Below, piece by piece: positions 47,801-55,992 of a DNA stretch of 64,000 nt. Within the stretch, counting starts at the first letter, position 1. Every line of letters begins with the position of its first letter. Under the pieces are notes generated by a model. That model made no database searches. It saw only the letters and a list, made by a program, of their open reading frames with translations, and was not told the DNA's origin. Source of the DNA: Pseudoxanthomonas broegbernensis. GTDB taxonomy: Bacteria; Pseudomonadota; Gammaproteobacteria; Xanthomonadales; Xanthomonadaceae. Both the position numbers and the translations under genes were made by a program. The stretch is taken from assembly GCF_014202435.1 (NCBI RefSeq), contig NZ_JACHGU010000001.1:186001-250000 (forward strand), in the 5' to 3' direction.

Positions 47801-49310
47801 GGAGGGCCGCTTCGCCATGGGCGAGGGCAAGCTGCGGGTCGCCTTGACCCCGACCATCCTCGATGCCGGCAGCCTCGGCGCGGACTATCCGCTGGCCAGC
47901 CGCTTCGGCGCCGGCCCCGAGGCCGCGCTGGCCGGTGCGCTGACCGCCGACAGCACCCCGGTCGACGACCTGATCGGCTCGTCGCTGTACCAGACCCTGC
48001 TCACCCGCGGCGAAAGCAACGCCACCCGCAACCTGATCTACGAGAACGCGCTGGACAGCGGCCGCTACCAGGAGCTGTTCAACCAGACCGATGGCGCCCT
48101 GACCGCGGCCGAGCGCCGCGCCGCGGCGCTGGAGGCGCTGTACGCCGACCCGCTGCCCAGCTACATCCTCGGCCGCGACTTGGCCAACACCCCGATCGGC
48201 GCGATCGCCGACCAGATCCTCGGCAACGCCGTGCTGATGCGCGGGCTCACCGCGGGCGAGCAGGCGCAACTCAAGGCGCTGGCGCGGGGCAGCGCGGCCA
48301 CGCAGACGCCGCTGTCCTTCCAGGACACGCTGTACGCGATGGTGGCCAATGCCGCGGGCGCACGCCCGGTCGACAGCCAGGACGCCAGCGGCGCCGGGGT
48401 GTCGGTCGGCTATGAGCAGGGCGGGTTCCGCGCCGATATCGGCACCACGCCGCTGGGCTTCCAGGAGTCGCAAGTGGTCGGCGGCATCGGCTATCGCGGC
48501 CAGGCCGGCGATGCGCTGACCTGGTCGGCCGAGGTCTCGCGGCGCGCGGTGACCGACAGCCTGCTGTCCTTCGCCGGCGTCGAGGATCCGCGCACCGGGC
48601 TGCAGTGGGGCGGCGTGGCCGCGGCCGGCGCCAAGCTCGCCGCGACCGTCGACAACGGCCTGCTGGGCGGCTACGCCAGCCTGGCCTGGCACCGCCTGGA
48701 AGGCGAGAACGTCGCCAGCAACGACCGCCAGGAACTGGGCCTGGGCATCTATGTGCACGCGCTGGAAACGGCCAGCCAGTCGCTGACCGCCGGTCTGAAC
48801 CTGACCGCGATGCGCTACGACCGCAACCTCAGCGGCTTCACCTACGGCCATGGCGGCTACTTCAGCCCGCAGGAGTACGTGGACCTGGGCTTCCCGGTGC
48901 ACTGGAACGGCCGCGGCCTCGGCCGCCGCTTCGCCTGGCAACTGGACGCCAGCGCCGGCGTGCAGCACTTCAAGGTCGATCCGGCGCCGTACTTCCCGGA
49001 CGATCCGCAACTGCAGCAGGCCGCCTACGACGCCGCATCGATGGCGGCGCTGCTCGGGCTGACGCCGGAGTACGTGGAGCCGGTGTACCTGGGCCAGACC
49101 AAGACCGGCCTGTCGTACAACCTGACCGGCGCGGCCGAGTGGCAGCTTTCCAGCCAGTTGTTCCTGGGCGGGCGCATGGAGTTCAACAACGCGCGCGACT
49201 ACCGCCAGTTCGGCGCCAACCTGTACCTGCGCTTCCTGCTGGACCGCCTCGGCGCGGCCCTGGGCAAGCAGCCGCAGCCGATCCGCTCGCCCTTCGCCAG
49301 CGGCGAGTAG
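44823..49310 (+). CDS. bcsC: Cellulose synthase outer-membrane secretion protein BcsC
   Basis: A 1495-residue exporter. Signal peptide MFRNKLKPIVLVGLLDLCVL to about residue 26, then a superhelix of about 18-20 TPR units (residues 30-820, first LGLGLIDLNQGRRGEAQRRL). A Pro/Ala-rich linker follows (about residues 840-950), and then a C-terminal beta-barrel (about 960-1495) with GVSVGYEQGGFRADIGTTPL, ending NLYLRFLLDRLG. It carries the glucan chain across the periplasm and out. Longer than E. coli BcsC (1157), like Komagataeibacter BcsC; the long linker accounts for part of this. Its start is inside bcsZ. Confidence 0.96.
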   Translation: MFRNKLKPIVLVGLLDLCVLAGPAMAQASATQQLVNQGNYWQDQGREDLAADAWRKLLAVDPDQPDALLGLGLIDLNQGRRGEAQRRLQQLQASHPGAPQVTRLRMALGGGGNSPLQNARRAAAAGRYVEAVQAYDQAFGEGGPPDDLALEYYQVLAGTPDGWERARDGLRRVAAVRDNPAASLALGQVLTYREPTRREGIAKLRELAGRSDVGGPARAAWRQALLWLDARAADAPLYQAFLQAQPNDREVAAKQAQLQQQATARAAQDDPGQRLLGEGFRALDAGDLATAEARFAQVLRARPRDAEASGGLGSVRLRQERFAEAGELLQRAVASNAKWRPAADTARYWQTLQEVRAMPGNGDALARVEQAVALRPQEAAGYVALGDLQGGSDPAAAERNYRKALERDAANAGALQGLIGLYGRQGRAAEASALFDRLSPAQQEKAGGAAALRATVSRARAQQALAAGDVDIARIELEDALLEQPADPWVRLDLARLYQRGGRPDQARGIMDGLLAQDDAPQALFARALYAQEQDDWAGAYASLERIPAAARDAEMAALHDTAWIHLQAAQARALMAQNRAGEAQLLLARVEASLGERLRRPAAAAALAGAYADIGSQQRALVLAQTLVAGPAPSVEDRLQYASVLLRARQDAEVAALLRQLRDAPMSAAQAGRYRDLRTGYVLRQVDALREMGNLEGAYEALAPILAQQSQDPRTIAALARLYSSAGDERQALVLYQQQLQLAPGDLDALVAAARSAAALRDMDTAERYLEAALAQSPESPEVLAAAGRIYRAAGKSRKAERYFRASLAAQARGSGQLDHGYPLASGAFAGSGGRAFNPFAGLTGPGARSAALRGDPLPMPAPAARLAAAPLPGYASAAPVEAYPPVATAVIDADGLPAPVAASAPSAAGVALPVPNPRSVPAASALPAAPSPAAAAFARPLPAPAGGGDSVLDELRGLQGQNSSSLGVAAAYRTRDGEAGLGRLDDLEVPLEGRFAMGEGKLRVALTPTILDAGSLGADYPLASRFGAGPEAALAGALTADSTPVDDLIGSSLYQTLLTRGESNATRNLIYENALDSGRYQELFNQTDGALTAAERRAAALEALYADPLPSYILGRDLANTPIGAIADQILGNAVLMRGLTAGEQAQLKALARGSAATQTPLSFQDTLYAMVANAAGARPVDSQDASGAGVSVGYEQGGFRADIGTTPLGFQESQVVGGIGYRGQAGDALTWSAEVSRRAVTDSLLSFAGVEDPRTGLQWGGVAAAGAKLAATVDNGLLGGYASLAWHRLEGENVASNDRQELGLGIYVHALETASQSLTAGLNLTAMRYDRNLSGFTYGHGGYFSPQEYVDLGFPVHWNGRGLGRRFAWQLDASAGVQHFKVDPAPYFPDDPQLQQAAYDAASMAALLGLTPEYVEPVYLGQTKTGLSYNLTGAAEWQLSSQLFLGGRMEFNNARDYRQFGANLYLRFLLDRLGAALGKQPQPIRSPFASGE

Positions 49311-49320
49311 GCGGGCCCGC

Positions 49321-49355
49321 GGACGGCGGCGGCGCCCTCCGGGCGCGTGCCGTCC
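49321..49355 (+). terminator. Nested stem-loop after bcsC
   Basis: GGACGGC (49321-49327) pairs with GCCGTCC (49349-49355), and inside it GCGCCC-TCC-GGGCGC (49332-49346) pairs. It starts 11 nt after the bcsC stop. There is no U-run, so it probably protects the 3' end or needs a factor. Confidence 0.4.
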
Positions 49356-49483
49356 ACGGCGCCGCGGCGCCGGTGCTGGCGAAGGGGTCCGGCATCGGCC
49401 GGCCTCCTGGCTTCGACCGCCGCGCCGTGTTCGCGCGCGGCTATGCTGGCGACGGCGCGAACGGCGCGGGAGGGAACGACGGC

Positions 49484-50032
49484 ATGACACGCATCCTCGG
49501 CATTTCCGGCAGCCTGCGCGCCGGTTCGTTCAATACCGCCCTGCTGCGCGCGGCGCAGTCGCTGCAGGTGCCCGGCGTCGAACTGGAACTGGCGACGCTG
49601 CACGGCATCCCGCTCTACGATGGGGACCTGGAACGCGACGCGGGCATGCCGCCGGCGGTACAGGCGCTCAAGGCGCGGGTGCTGGCGTGCGACGGCCTGC
49701 TGCTGGCCACGCCGGAATACAACAACGGCATCCCCGGGGTGTTCAAGAACGCGGTCGACTGGCTGTCCCGGCCCGCCTCGGACATCCCGCACCTGTTCGG
49801 GGGCAGGCCGGTGGCGCTGGCCGGCGCCTCGCCCGGCGGCTTCGGCACGATTCTGGCGCAGAACGCGTGGCTGCCGGTGCTGCGCACGCTGGGCGCGCGC
49901 CTGTGGTCCGGGCGCCTGATGCTTTCCCGGGCCGGCCAGGCATTGACCGACGACGGCACCCTGGCCGACGAGCGGGTCCAGGCCCAGCTCGCTGGGTTCC
50001 TCGCCGGCTACCGGGAGTTCATCGGTCCCTGA
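49484..50032 (+). CDS. NADPH-dependent FMN reductase (ChrR/AzoR-like flavodoxin fold)
   Basis: A 182-residue flavodoxin-like enzyme starting MTRILGISGSLRAGSFNTAL. The FMN phosphate loop is GSLRAGSFN (about residues 9-17), and PEYNNGIPGVFKNAVDWLS (about 83-101) is the family signature. It reduces FMN, quinones or chromate with NAD(P)H. A purine-rich AGGGA lies 8-12 nt before the ATG; TATGCT (49442-49447) is a candidate -10. It stands alone between the bcs locus and the TonB receptor. A reductase could feed FADH2 to the halogenase downstream, but the genes are separated by a 787-nt gap, so this is speculation. Confidence 0.88.
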   Translation: MTRILGISGSLRAGSFNTALLRAAQSLQVPGVELELATLHGIPLYDGDLERDAGMPPAVQALKARVLACDGLLLATPEYNNGIPGVFKNAVDWLSRPASDIPHLFGGRPVALAGASPGGFGTILAQNAWLPVLRTLGARLWSGRLMLSRAGQALTDDGTLADERVQAQLAGFLAGYREFIGP

Positions 50033-50819
50033 TCGCGGCGGTGCGTGGGTCGGCGCAACATGGGACACGGCAAAAGTTTGCGCAGTATCACGCTTCGGAC
50101 CCTTTCGGCTGCACGAATTCGGTGGCGTATGCCGATCTTCTTGCAAGGGCGATGGACCGGCGCCGGGAACTCAGGGGGCGCCAAGGCGGCCGGCCTTGCA
50201 TACGTCGGCGCACGGATGACGGCCCCTCATTCTCGCCCTCGATAATCCTTATGGATGTCAGGGTCTTGTCCGATACGGATGCCGTTTGCGGCAGCAAAAT
50301 GTCCGGCCCGGCATCCCCATTCGCCACCGAATTGCCTTCCGGTGTCATGAAGCCCTGGGTTTTCAGCGCCGGACCGTTGCTCCCGGAACTGTAAAAATTC
50401 TGTTGCGCTGCAGGGTGACACCCGTGTTAGCAGCGTGTTATTCCTGATTACGCATCATTTGATAGTGCTATCGGATATCGGGATGCACGCGGGACCATGC
50501 AACCGGCCTCGTGCCATGGAACAAGGCTCCAGCGGGTCGCCGCCGGCAGGCGGCGCATCCGGGTTCTGCCAGGGGGGCATGGAACCGTCTTGCCCGGGAA
50601 ATGCTGTTTTCCGGGCGAATTAAGAAGCAGGCCCATTGCCTGTCAATGGCCCCACAAGGGGGCAGTTACATCAACCAAAGTTCCAAGGGGAGGGAAAGCA
50701 CATGAATCTTTGCAGCTGTCGATGTCCAGCGCTGTCGAAGGGCGCGCCCACGGCTGGTGCCGTGACGCGTACGAACAATGCGCCGACCCACGTCCAAATC
50801 CAGTGCTGAGGACAATTGC
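50033..50819. other. Long non-coding, A/T-richer leader region of the TonB receptor
   Basis: About 790 nt without a credible gene; the base composition falls well below the window average. It holds the dyad TGACACCCGTGTTA (50416-50429), the palindrome GATAGTGCTATC (50461-50472), and a stem-loop GCCCGGGAAA-TGCTG-TTTTCCGGGC (50592-50616, nine of ten pairs plus one wobble) without a following U-run. GCCCC-ACAAG-GGGGC is a further small hairpin near 50649. The receptor's ATG has GAGGA 7 nt upstream. The layout suggests a repressor-controlled promoter and a structured mRNA leader of several hundred bases. Confidence 0.45.
50416..50472 (+). promoter_or_regulatory. Two dyads typical of LacI-family operators upstream of the TonB receptor
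   Basis: TGACACCCGTGTTA (50416-50429) pairs five of seven positions between its arms and is close to the ideal TGACACCGGTGTCA, the type of operator used by LacI-family repressors of sugar uptake loci in xanthomonads. GATAGTGCTATC (50461-50472) is a second perfect dyad 31 nt on. No regulator gene is in the window. Confidence 0.35.
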
Positions 50820-53800
50820 ATGAATCACAAGCTCAAGCGTTTCAAGTCCGCGGCGATGTTCACCATCGTCGGCGGCATCATCGTCATCAACCCTGCGTTC
50901 GCCCAGGACCAGCAGGACGCCACCACGCTCGATACCGTCGTCGTCTCCGGCCTGCGCAGCAGCCTCGACAACGCGATGAACATCAAGCGCGACACGCCCG
51001 GCATCGTCGACGCGATCAGCGCCGAGGACATCGGTAAGTTCCCGGACACCAACCTGGCCGAGTCGCTGCAGCGCATCACCGGCATCTCGATCGAGCGCCG
51101 CGACGGCGAAGGCGCCCAGGTCACCGCGCGCGGCTTCGGCCCCGGCTTCAACCTCGTCACCCTCAACGGCCGCCAGGTTCCGGGCGCGGACGGCTTCGGC
51201 AGCGGCCAGGCGGTAATCGGCGGCGTCGGCGCGGGTACCCGCGGCTTCAACTTCGCCCAGTTGGCCTCCGAGGCCGTCAACGGCGTGACCGTCTACAAGA
51301 CCGGCCGTGCGGCGCAGCCCAGCGGCGGCATCGGCGCCACCATCGACATCCTCACCGCGCGTCCGTTCAACAACCGCGGCGGCGACGTGGTCGCCAGCGC
51401 CGGCGTCAAGGCGCTCTCCGACCAGTCGCAGACCATCGGCGACAACATCACCCCGGAAATCTCCGGCATCTTCAGCTACGCCAACCCGGACAAGACCTGG
51501 GGCGTGGGCCTGAGCGCCAGCTACCAGAAGCGTCGCGGCGGATCGGTCCAGGCCACGGAAGACACCTGGAACGTGGCCCGCTGGAGCGGCACCGACTCGC
51601 GCCTGCTGCCGGGTGCGGTGGTCGAGAACGCGCCGGCCATCGGCCAGCTCTACTCCATGCCGAACGACGTGCGCTACGCGTACCAGGACTTCCAGCGCGA
51701 GCGCATCAACGCGCAGGGCGTGCTGCAGTTCGCCCCGACCGACGCGCTGACCTTCACCCTGGACTACACCTACTCGACCAACGAGATCGCACAGAATCGT
51801 GGCGAGCAGACCATGTGGCTGCAGAACAACCTGACCCACGTGACCTTCGACGGCCACCCGGACGTGGCCACCCCGGTCTACATCCGCGACCTGGCCGGCG
51901 GCGGCAAGGACTTCGGCTTCGAGCAGCAGCGCGACGAGCAGAAGTTCACCCTGGACTCGCTGGGCCTGAACGCGAAGTGGGACGTCACCGACCGCTTCTC
52001 GCTGACCTTCGACGCGCACAACACCAAGGTCGCCAGCCGTCCGAACGATCCGCTCACCGGCGGCAGCTCCACCGCGTTCAGCTTCGGCGGCTTCGCCCCG
52101 GATCCCAGCACCAACAACTGGACCCAGGAATACTGGTTCAACAACGGCCTGCCGATCATGGCCCGCACGCTGTTCCCGACCACGGCTGACGCCCAGGCCA
52201 ACACCAATGGCGTGGTCAACCCCGACTTCACCGTGGACCAGTTCGGCAGCCAGATCATGCGTATCTGGACGACCCGGCAGGATACCGAGGTCAAGCAGGG
52301 CCGCATCGACGGCGAGTTCGCCTTCGACAACGGCCGCTTCCTGTTCGGCGTGGATTCCTCCGAGACCAAGATGCGTCGCCTGGGCGTGGACGGCCATGCC
52401 CACCTGATGACCCTGGGCGACTGGGGCTCGAACGACCGCGGCACCCTGCAGAGCATGGGCCAGCTCCTGAGGCAGGTCAGCATCACCGACATGTTCAAGG
52501 ACTTCAGCACCCGCGGCGCCGACTCCAATGCCTGGATCGGCAACGCCAGTGCCCTGGCCCAGTGGGCCGAGAACGTGTGCGCCGATGGCTCCGCGCCGGC
52601 GTCCTGGGCGGCCAACAACCGCTGCGACGACATCTCGTCGCGGGTCCGCTCGGTGTACGACAACGACAACATGGTCGAGGAGAAGACCCGCTCCTTGTAC
52701 GTCCAGTGGGAACAGGACGGCATGCTGGGCGATTTCCCGACCTACCTGGTTGCCGGCCTGCGCTACGAGAGGACCGACGTGACCTCCACCTCGGTCATCC
52801 AGGTGCCCAGCGCCATCGTCTGGATGTCCAACAACGACTTCCGCAACCAGTCGTCGCCGGATGCGCAGCCGTTCAGCGAAAAGGCCAGCTACAGCTACCT
52901 GCTGCCGAACCTGGACTTCAGCATCGACCTGACGGCCGACCTGAAGGGCCGCGCCTCGTTCAGCAAGACGATCGCGCGTGCGCCGTACGGCAACCTGTTC
53001 GCCGGTCCGGGCGCGGGCAATCCCAGCGGTTCGACCCTGTACGGCGAGCAGTTCCGTGCCACCGGCGGTGCGCAGAACCCGTCGCTGCTGCCGCTGGAGT
53101 CGGATAACGTCGACCTGGGCATGGAGTGGTACTTCGCTCCGTCCAGCTTCATCGGCGTGACCTACTGGAACAAGCGGGTGAAGAACTTCATCGGCAACAC
53201 CGTGGCCAGCGAGAACCTGTACGGCCTCACCGACCCGACCTCGGGCCCGGATGCGCAGGCGGCCAACGCGTTCCTCCAGAGCGCGGCTTGCGCGGCCCAG
53301 GTCACCGCCGCGGGCGTGGACCCGGAGATCGGCTGTAAGCAGGACTACACCACGCTGTTCGCCGCGACCGCGCTGCTGCGCTACGCGGCGGAGACCGGTG
53401 GCCTGGCCGCCTACGACGGCACCGACGCCCAGTCCCTCGCCCTGGAAGACAGGTACGACATCCTCGGCACCGCGGCTGACCCGCTGTACATGTACGACGT
53501 GAACAAGCCGGTCAACCAGCGGGCGGCCACGCTGCACGGCTGGGAAATCGGCGGCCAGTACTTCTTCGGCGACAGCGGCTTCGGCATCCTGGCCAACTAC
53601 ACCATCGTGAAGGGTGACGTGGGCATCGACCGTGCCGCCGACCCGGGCGCGGACGTGTTCGCCCTGACCGGCCTGAGCGACACCGCCAACGCCGTGCTGA
53701 TGTTCGAGAAGTACGGCTGGTCGGCGCGTCTGGCCTGGAACTGGCGTGACGAGTACCTGCAGGCGGCCAACCAGCACGGCAACAACCGTAACCCGTTCTT

Positions 53801-53987
53801 CGTCGAGGCGTACGATCAGTTCGACCTGAGCGTCAGTTACAACATCACCGACAACCTCACCGTGTCGGCCGAGGCCATCAACATCACGGGTGAGGACGTG
53901 CGCTGGAGCGCCCGTACGCATAGGCAGCATCTGCGCGTACTGGACCAGTCGCCGCGTTACATGCTGGGCCTGCGTTACACGTTCTGA
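50820..53987 (+). CDS. TonB-dependent receptor, Xanthomonas/Caulobacter type
   Basis: A 1055-residue outer-membrane transporter. Signal peptide to about residue 29 (ending INPAFAQ), TonB box LDTVVVSG (about 38-45), then the plug: RSSLDNAMNIKRDTPGIVDA and ISAEDIGKFPDTNLAESLQR with ARGFGPGFNLVTLNGRQVPG. The 22-strand barrel ends YMLGLRYTF. The wording of the plug is typical of the TIGR01782-type receptors that take up oligosaccharides or other carbon sources in Xanthomonas and Caulobacter. The substrate is unknown. A terminator lies between this gene and sapC, so receptor mRNA is probably made in excess. Confidence 0.95.
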   Translation: MNHKLKRFKSAAMFTIVGGIIVINPAFAQDQQDATTLDTVVVSGLRSSLDNAMNIKRDTPGIVDAISAEDIGKFPDTNLAESLQRITGISIERRDGEGAQVTARGFGPGFNLVTLNGRQVPGADGFGSGQAVIGGVGAGTRGFNFAQLASEAVNGVTVYKTGRAAQPSGGIGATIDILTARPFNNRGGDVVASAGVKALSDQSQTIGDNITPEISGIFSYANPDKTWGVGLSASYQKRRGGSVQATEDTWNVARWSGTDSRLLPGAVVENAPAIGQLYSMPNDVRYAYQDFQRERINAQGVLQFAPTDALTFTLDYTYSTNEIAQNRGEQTMWLQNNLTHVTFDGHPDVATPVYIRDLAGGGKDFGFEQQRDEQKFTLDSLGLNAKWDVTDRFSLTFDAHNTKVASRPNDPLTGGSSTAFSFGGFAPDPSTNNWTQEYWFNNGLPIMARTLFPTTADAQANTNGVVNPDFTVDQFGSQIMRIWTTRQDTEVKQGRIDGEFAFDNGRFLFGVDSSETKMRRLGVDGHAHLMTLGDWGSNDRGTLQSMGQLLRQVSITDMFKDFSTRGADSNAWIGNASALAQWAENVCADGSAPASWAANNRCDDISSRVRSVYDNDNMVEEKTRSLYVQWEQDGMLGDFPTYLVAGLRYERTDVTSTSVIQVPSAIVWMSNNDFRNQSSPDAQPFSEKASYSYLLPNLDFSIDLTADLKGRASFSKTIARAPYGNLFAGPGAGNPSGSTLYGEQFRATGGAQNPSLLPLESDNVDLGMEWYFAPSSFIGVTYWNKRVKNFIGNTVASENLYGLTDPTSGPDAQAANAFLQSAACAAQVTAAGVDPEIGCKQDYTTLFAATALLRYAAETGGLAAYDGTDAQSLALEDRYDILGTAADPLYMYDVNKPVNQRAATLHGWEIGGQYFFGDSGFGILANYTIVKGDVGIDRAADPGADVFALTGLSDTANAVLMFEKYGWSARLAWNWRDEYLQAANQHGNNRNPFFVEAYDQFDLSVSYNITDNLTVSAEAINITGEDVRWSARTHRQHLRVLDQSPRYMLGLRYTF

Positions 53988-54025
53988 TGCAAGCAGGGCA
54001 CCTCGTGCCTGAGTGTTGAAGTCCG

Positions 54026-54055
54026 GGGACCGCTGCTTCGGCAGCGGTCCCTTTT
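54026..54055 (+). terminator. Intrinsic terminator between the TonB receptor and sapC
   Basis: GGGACCGCTGC, TTCG loop, GCAGCGGTCCC (11 perfect pairs), then TTTT. The stable UUCG tetraloop and the short U-run make a real but leaky terminator. The sapC ATG is only 22 nt beyond it, so it may act as an expression step within one operon. Confidence 0.88.
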
Positions 54056-54076
54056 ACCTGAGGTCGAAGAGCCGAT

Positions 54077-54835
54077 ATGGCCCGATACGAACTGCTCAAC
54101 AACATCGCGCACAAGGACTTGCGTGTTTCCACGCGCTTCGGCGAGGAATTCGGCGACAACATCGGCGTGGTCCAGGTGTTTCCGACCGAGTTCGCCGAGT
54201 TGCAGCGCGAATACCCGATCTTCTTCCGCGAGGTCGCGGAGGGCGGGTTCGAGACCGTGGCGCTGCTGGGGTTCGACCAGCGCGAGAACCTGTTCGTGCA
54301 AGACGGCGGCTGGCATGCCGCCTACCTTCCGGGGGCGATCGCCCGCGGACCTTTTCTGATCGGGTTCCAGGAGCAGATGGTGGACGGCCAACTGCGCAAC
54401 GAACCGGTCATCCACGTGGACCTGGAGCATCCGCGCGTGGCGCGGGACCAGGACGGGCACCCGGTGTTCCTCGCCCAGGGCGGCAACAGCCCCTACCTGG
54501 AGCGGGTCATCGCCGTGCTGCGCGGCATCAACGACGGCGTGCAGGCCTGCAAGGCCATGGTCGCCGCGTTCCAGGCGCTGGATCTGATCCAGCCGATGCA
54601 GATGGAAGTGCGCTTCGACGAGGCGCACGCCGTGAACCTGACGGGGCTGCATGGCATCGACCGCGAGCGCCTGGCGGCGCTGGACGCGCCGTCGTTGCAT
54701 GGGCTGCACCGGTCCGGCTGGCTGGAGGGCGCCTACCTGGTGAGCGCCTCGCTGTACAACATGCGCCGGCTCATCGCCGAGAAGCAACGCCGCCTGCGCG
54801 AGCAGGAGGCCACGGAGGCGGAGCAGGTCGCCTGA
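54077..54835 (+). CDS. SapC family protein
   Basis: A 252-residue protein without a signal peptide. The SapC family features are HKDLRVSTRFGEEFGDNIGV, FPTEFAELQREYPIFFREV, LLGFDQRENLFVQDGGWHAA and the C-terminal LEGAYLVSASLYNMRRLI. The founding SapC was named from a Campylobacter S-layer locus, but the biochemical role is unknown; in xanthomonads and Caulobacter it recurs beside TonB receptors and flavin halogenases. It begins just after the terminator that follows the receptor gene and lies 4 nt before the cupin gene. Confidence 0.9.
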   Translation: MARYELLNNIAHKDLRVSTRFGEEFGDNIGVVQVFPTEFAELQREYPIFFREVAEGGFETVALLGFDQRENLFVQDGGWHAAYLPGAIARGPFLIGFQEQMVDGQLRNEPVIHVDLEHPRVARDQDGHPVFLAQGGNSPYLERVIAVLRGINDGVQACKAMVAAFQALDLIQPMQMEVRFDEAHAVNLTGLHGIDRERLAALDAPSLHGLHRSGWLEGAYLVSASLYNMRRLIAEKQRRLREQEATEAEQVA

Positions 54836-54839
54836 CGCC

Positions 54840-55865
54840 ATGTCCTGGGAGGCCGCCAGTGTCCGCGTCATGGAAGGTTCCAGCCCCGGTGCGCCGCCCT
54901 TGCAGACGCTGCTCGGGGACGGGGTGCCGACCCTGCTCAGGGGATTGGCGCGCGACTGGCCGCTGGTGCAACGCGGCCTGCAGTCGCCGCAGTCGGCGAT
55001 GGACCACCTGCGCGAGCACTACAACGGCCGGCCGGTGCAGTATTCCTGGGGCGATCCCTCCACCCGCGGGCGCCCGTTCTACAACGCCGGCTTCACCGAG
55101 CTGAACTGCGAGGTCCGGCGCGGCGGCCTGGACCGGGTGCTGGAGGAACTGGCCTCGCACCTGGACGATGCGCACCCGCCCACCTACTACGTGGCATCGC
55201 TGCTGGTCGACCAGTGCCTGCCCGGCCTGCGCGCGGCCGGCAACGACCTGGATTTCTCCGACGCCGGCGTCCAGCCGCCGCCGAGCATCTGGATCGGCAA
55301 CCGGGTCACCGCCTCGTGCCACTACGACGCGCCGAACAACATCGCCTGCTGCGCGGTGGGGCGCCGGCGCTTCACCCTGTTCCCGCCGGAGCAGATCGCC
55401 AACCTGTACCCGGGGCCGCTGGAGCCCACGCCCGGCGGCCAGGCCGTCAGCGTGGTCGACTTCTCCGCGCCGGACCTGGAGCGCTACCCGAGGTTCCGGC
55501 AGGCGATGCAGGCGGCCCGGTCGGTGGTGCTGGAGCCGGGCGATGCGCTGTTCATCCCCAGCATGTGGTGGCACCACGTGGAGGGGTTGGACCCGTTCAC
55601 CGTGCTGGTGAATTATTGGTGGAGTAGCATGCCTGCGTGGATACCCACGCCGATGCATGCGCTCTACCATGCGATGTGGGCGATCCGCGACCGGCCCGAG
55701 GGCGAGAAGCGGGCCTGGCGCGAGGTGTTCGACCACTACGTGTTCGGCCCGGCGCCGCGCGCCGGCGAGCACCTGCCGGCACCGGCCCGCGGCATGCTGG
55801 GGGAGATCGACGAGATGCGCGCCCGGCAGTTGCGGGCGATGCTGATCGACAAGCTCAACCGCTGA
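54840..55865 (+). CDS. JmjC/Cupin_8-like non-haem iron oxygenase
   Basis: A 341-residue cytoplasmic protein of the cupin_8 (JmjC-like) type. The metal site is H-x-D in TASCHYDAPNNIACCAVG (about residues 158-175) with the distal His in IPSMWWHHVEGL. RRRFTLFPPEQIANLYPGP is a family signature. Relatives use 2-oxoglutarate and O2 to hydroxylate protein or small-molecule substrates. In this locus type the substrate is not known. It has an ATG 4 nt after sapC and ends 127 nt before the halogenase. Confidence 0.87.
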   Translation: MSWEAASVRVMEGSSPGAPPLQTLLGDGVPTLLRGLARDWPLVQRGLQSPQSAMDHLREHYNGRPVQYSWGDPSTRGRPFYNAGFTELNCEVRRGGLDRVLEELASHLDDAHPPTYYVASLLVDQCLPGLRAAGNDLDFSDAGVQPPPSIWIGNRVTASCHYDAPNNIACCAVGRRRFTLFPPEQIANLYPGPLEPTPGGQAVSVVDFSAPDLERYPRFRQAMQAARSVVLEPGDALFIPSMWWHHVEGLDPFTVLVNYWWSSMPAWIPTPMHALYHAMWAIRDRPEGEKRAWREVFDHYVFGPAPRAGEHLPAPARGMLGEIDEMRARQLRAMLIDKLNR

Positions 55866-55992
55866 CGTGGGGGAGCATGCGAAGGGACGGCGATCGGGTG
55901 CGCCGCCCCGGCCGCGCCGGAAGGCGGCGGCGCGGTACCCGAAGGACGCGGCCATGGCCGCGATGTTGCAGATATCGTTGGGGAGAATCGAG

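Noticed and set aside
50088-50348. 86-codon frame on the minus strand in the TonB receptor leader
   Set aside because: No ribosome site, no similarity to anything I recognise, and codon use unlike the neighbours; most likely chance.
50592-50616. Hairpin GCCCGGGAAA..TTTTCCGGGC as a terminator
   Set aside because: It is followed by GAATTAAG and not by a U-run on either strand; kept only as a possible leader structure.
50435-50623. 62-codon frame on the plus strand in the same leader
   Set aside because: It starts without a ribosome site and shows no recognisable protein features beyond a short hydrophobic start. A leader peptide cannot be excluded but is not supported.
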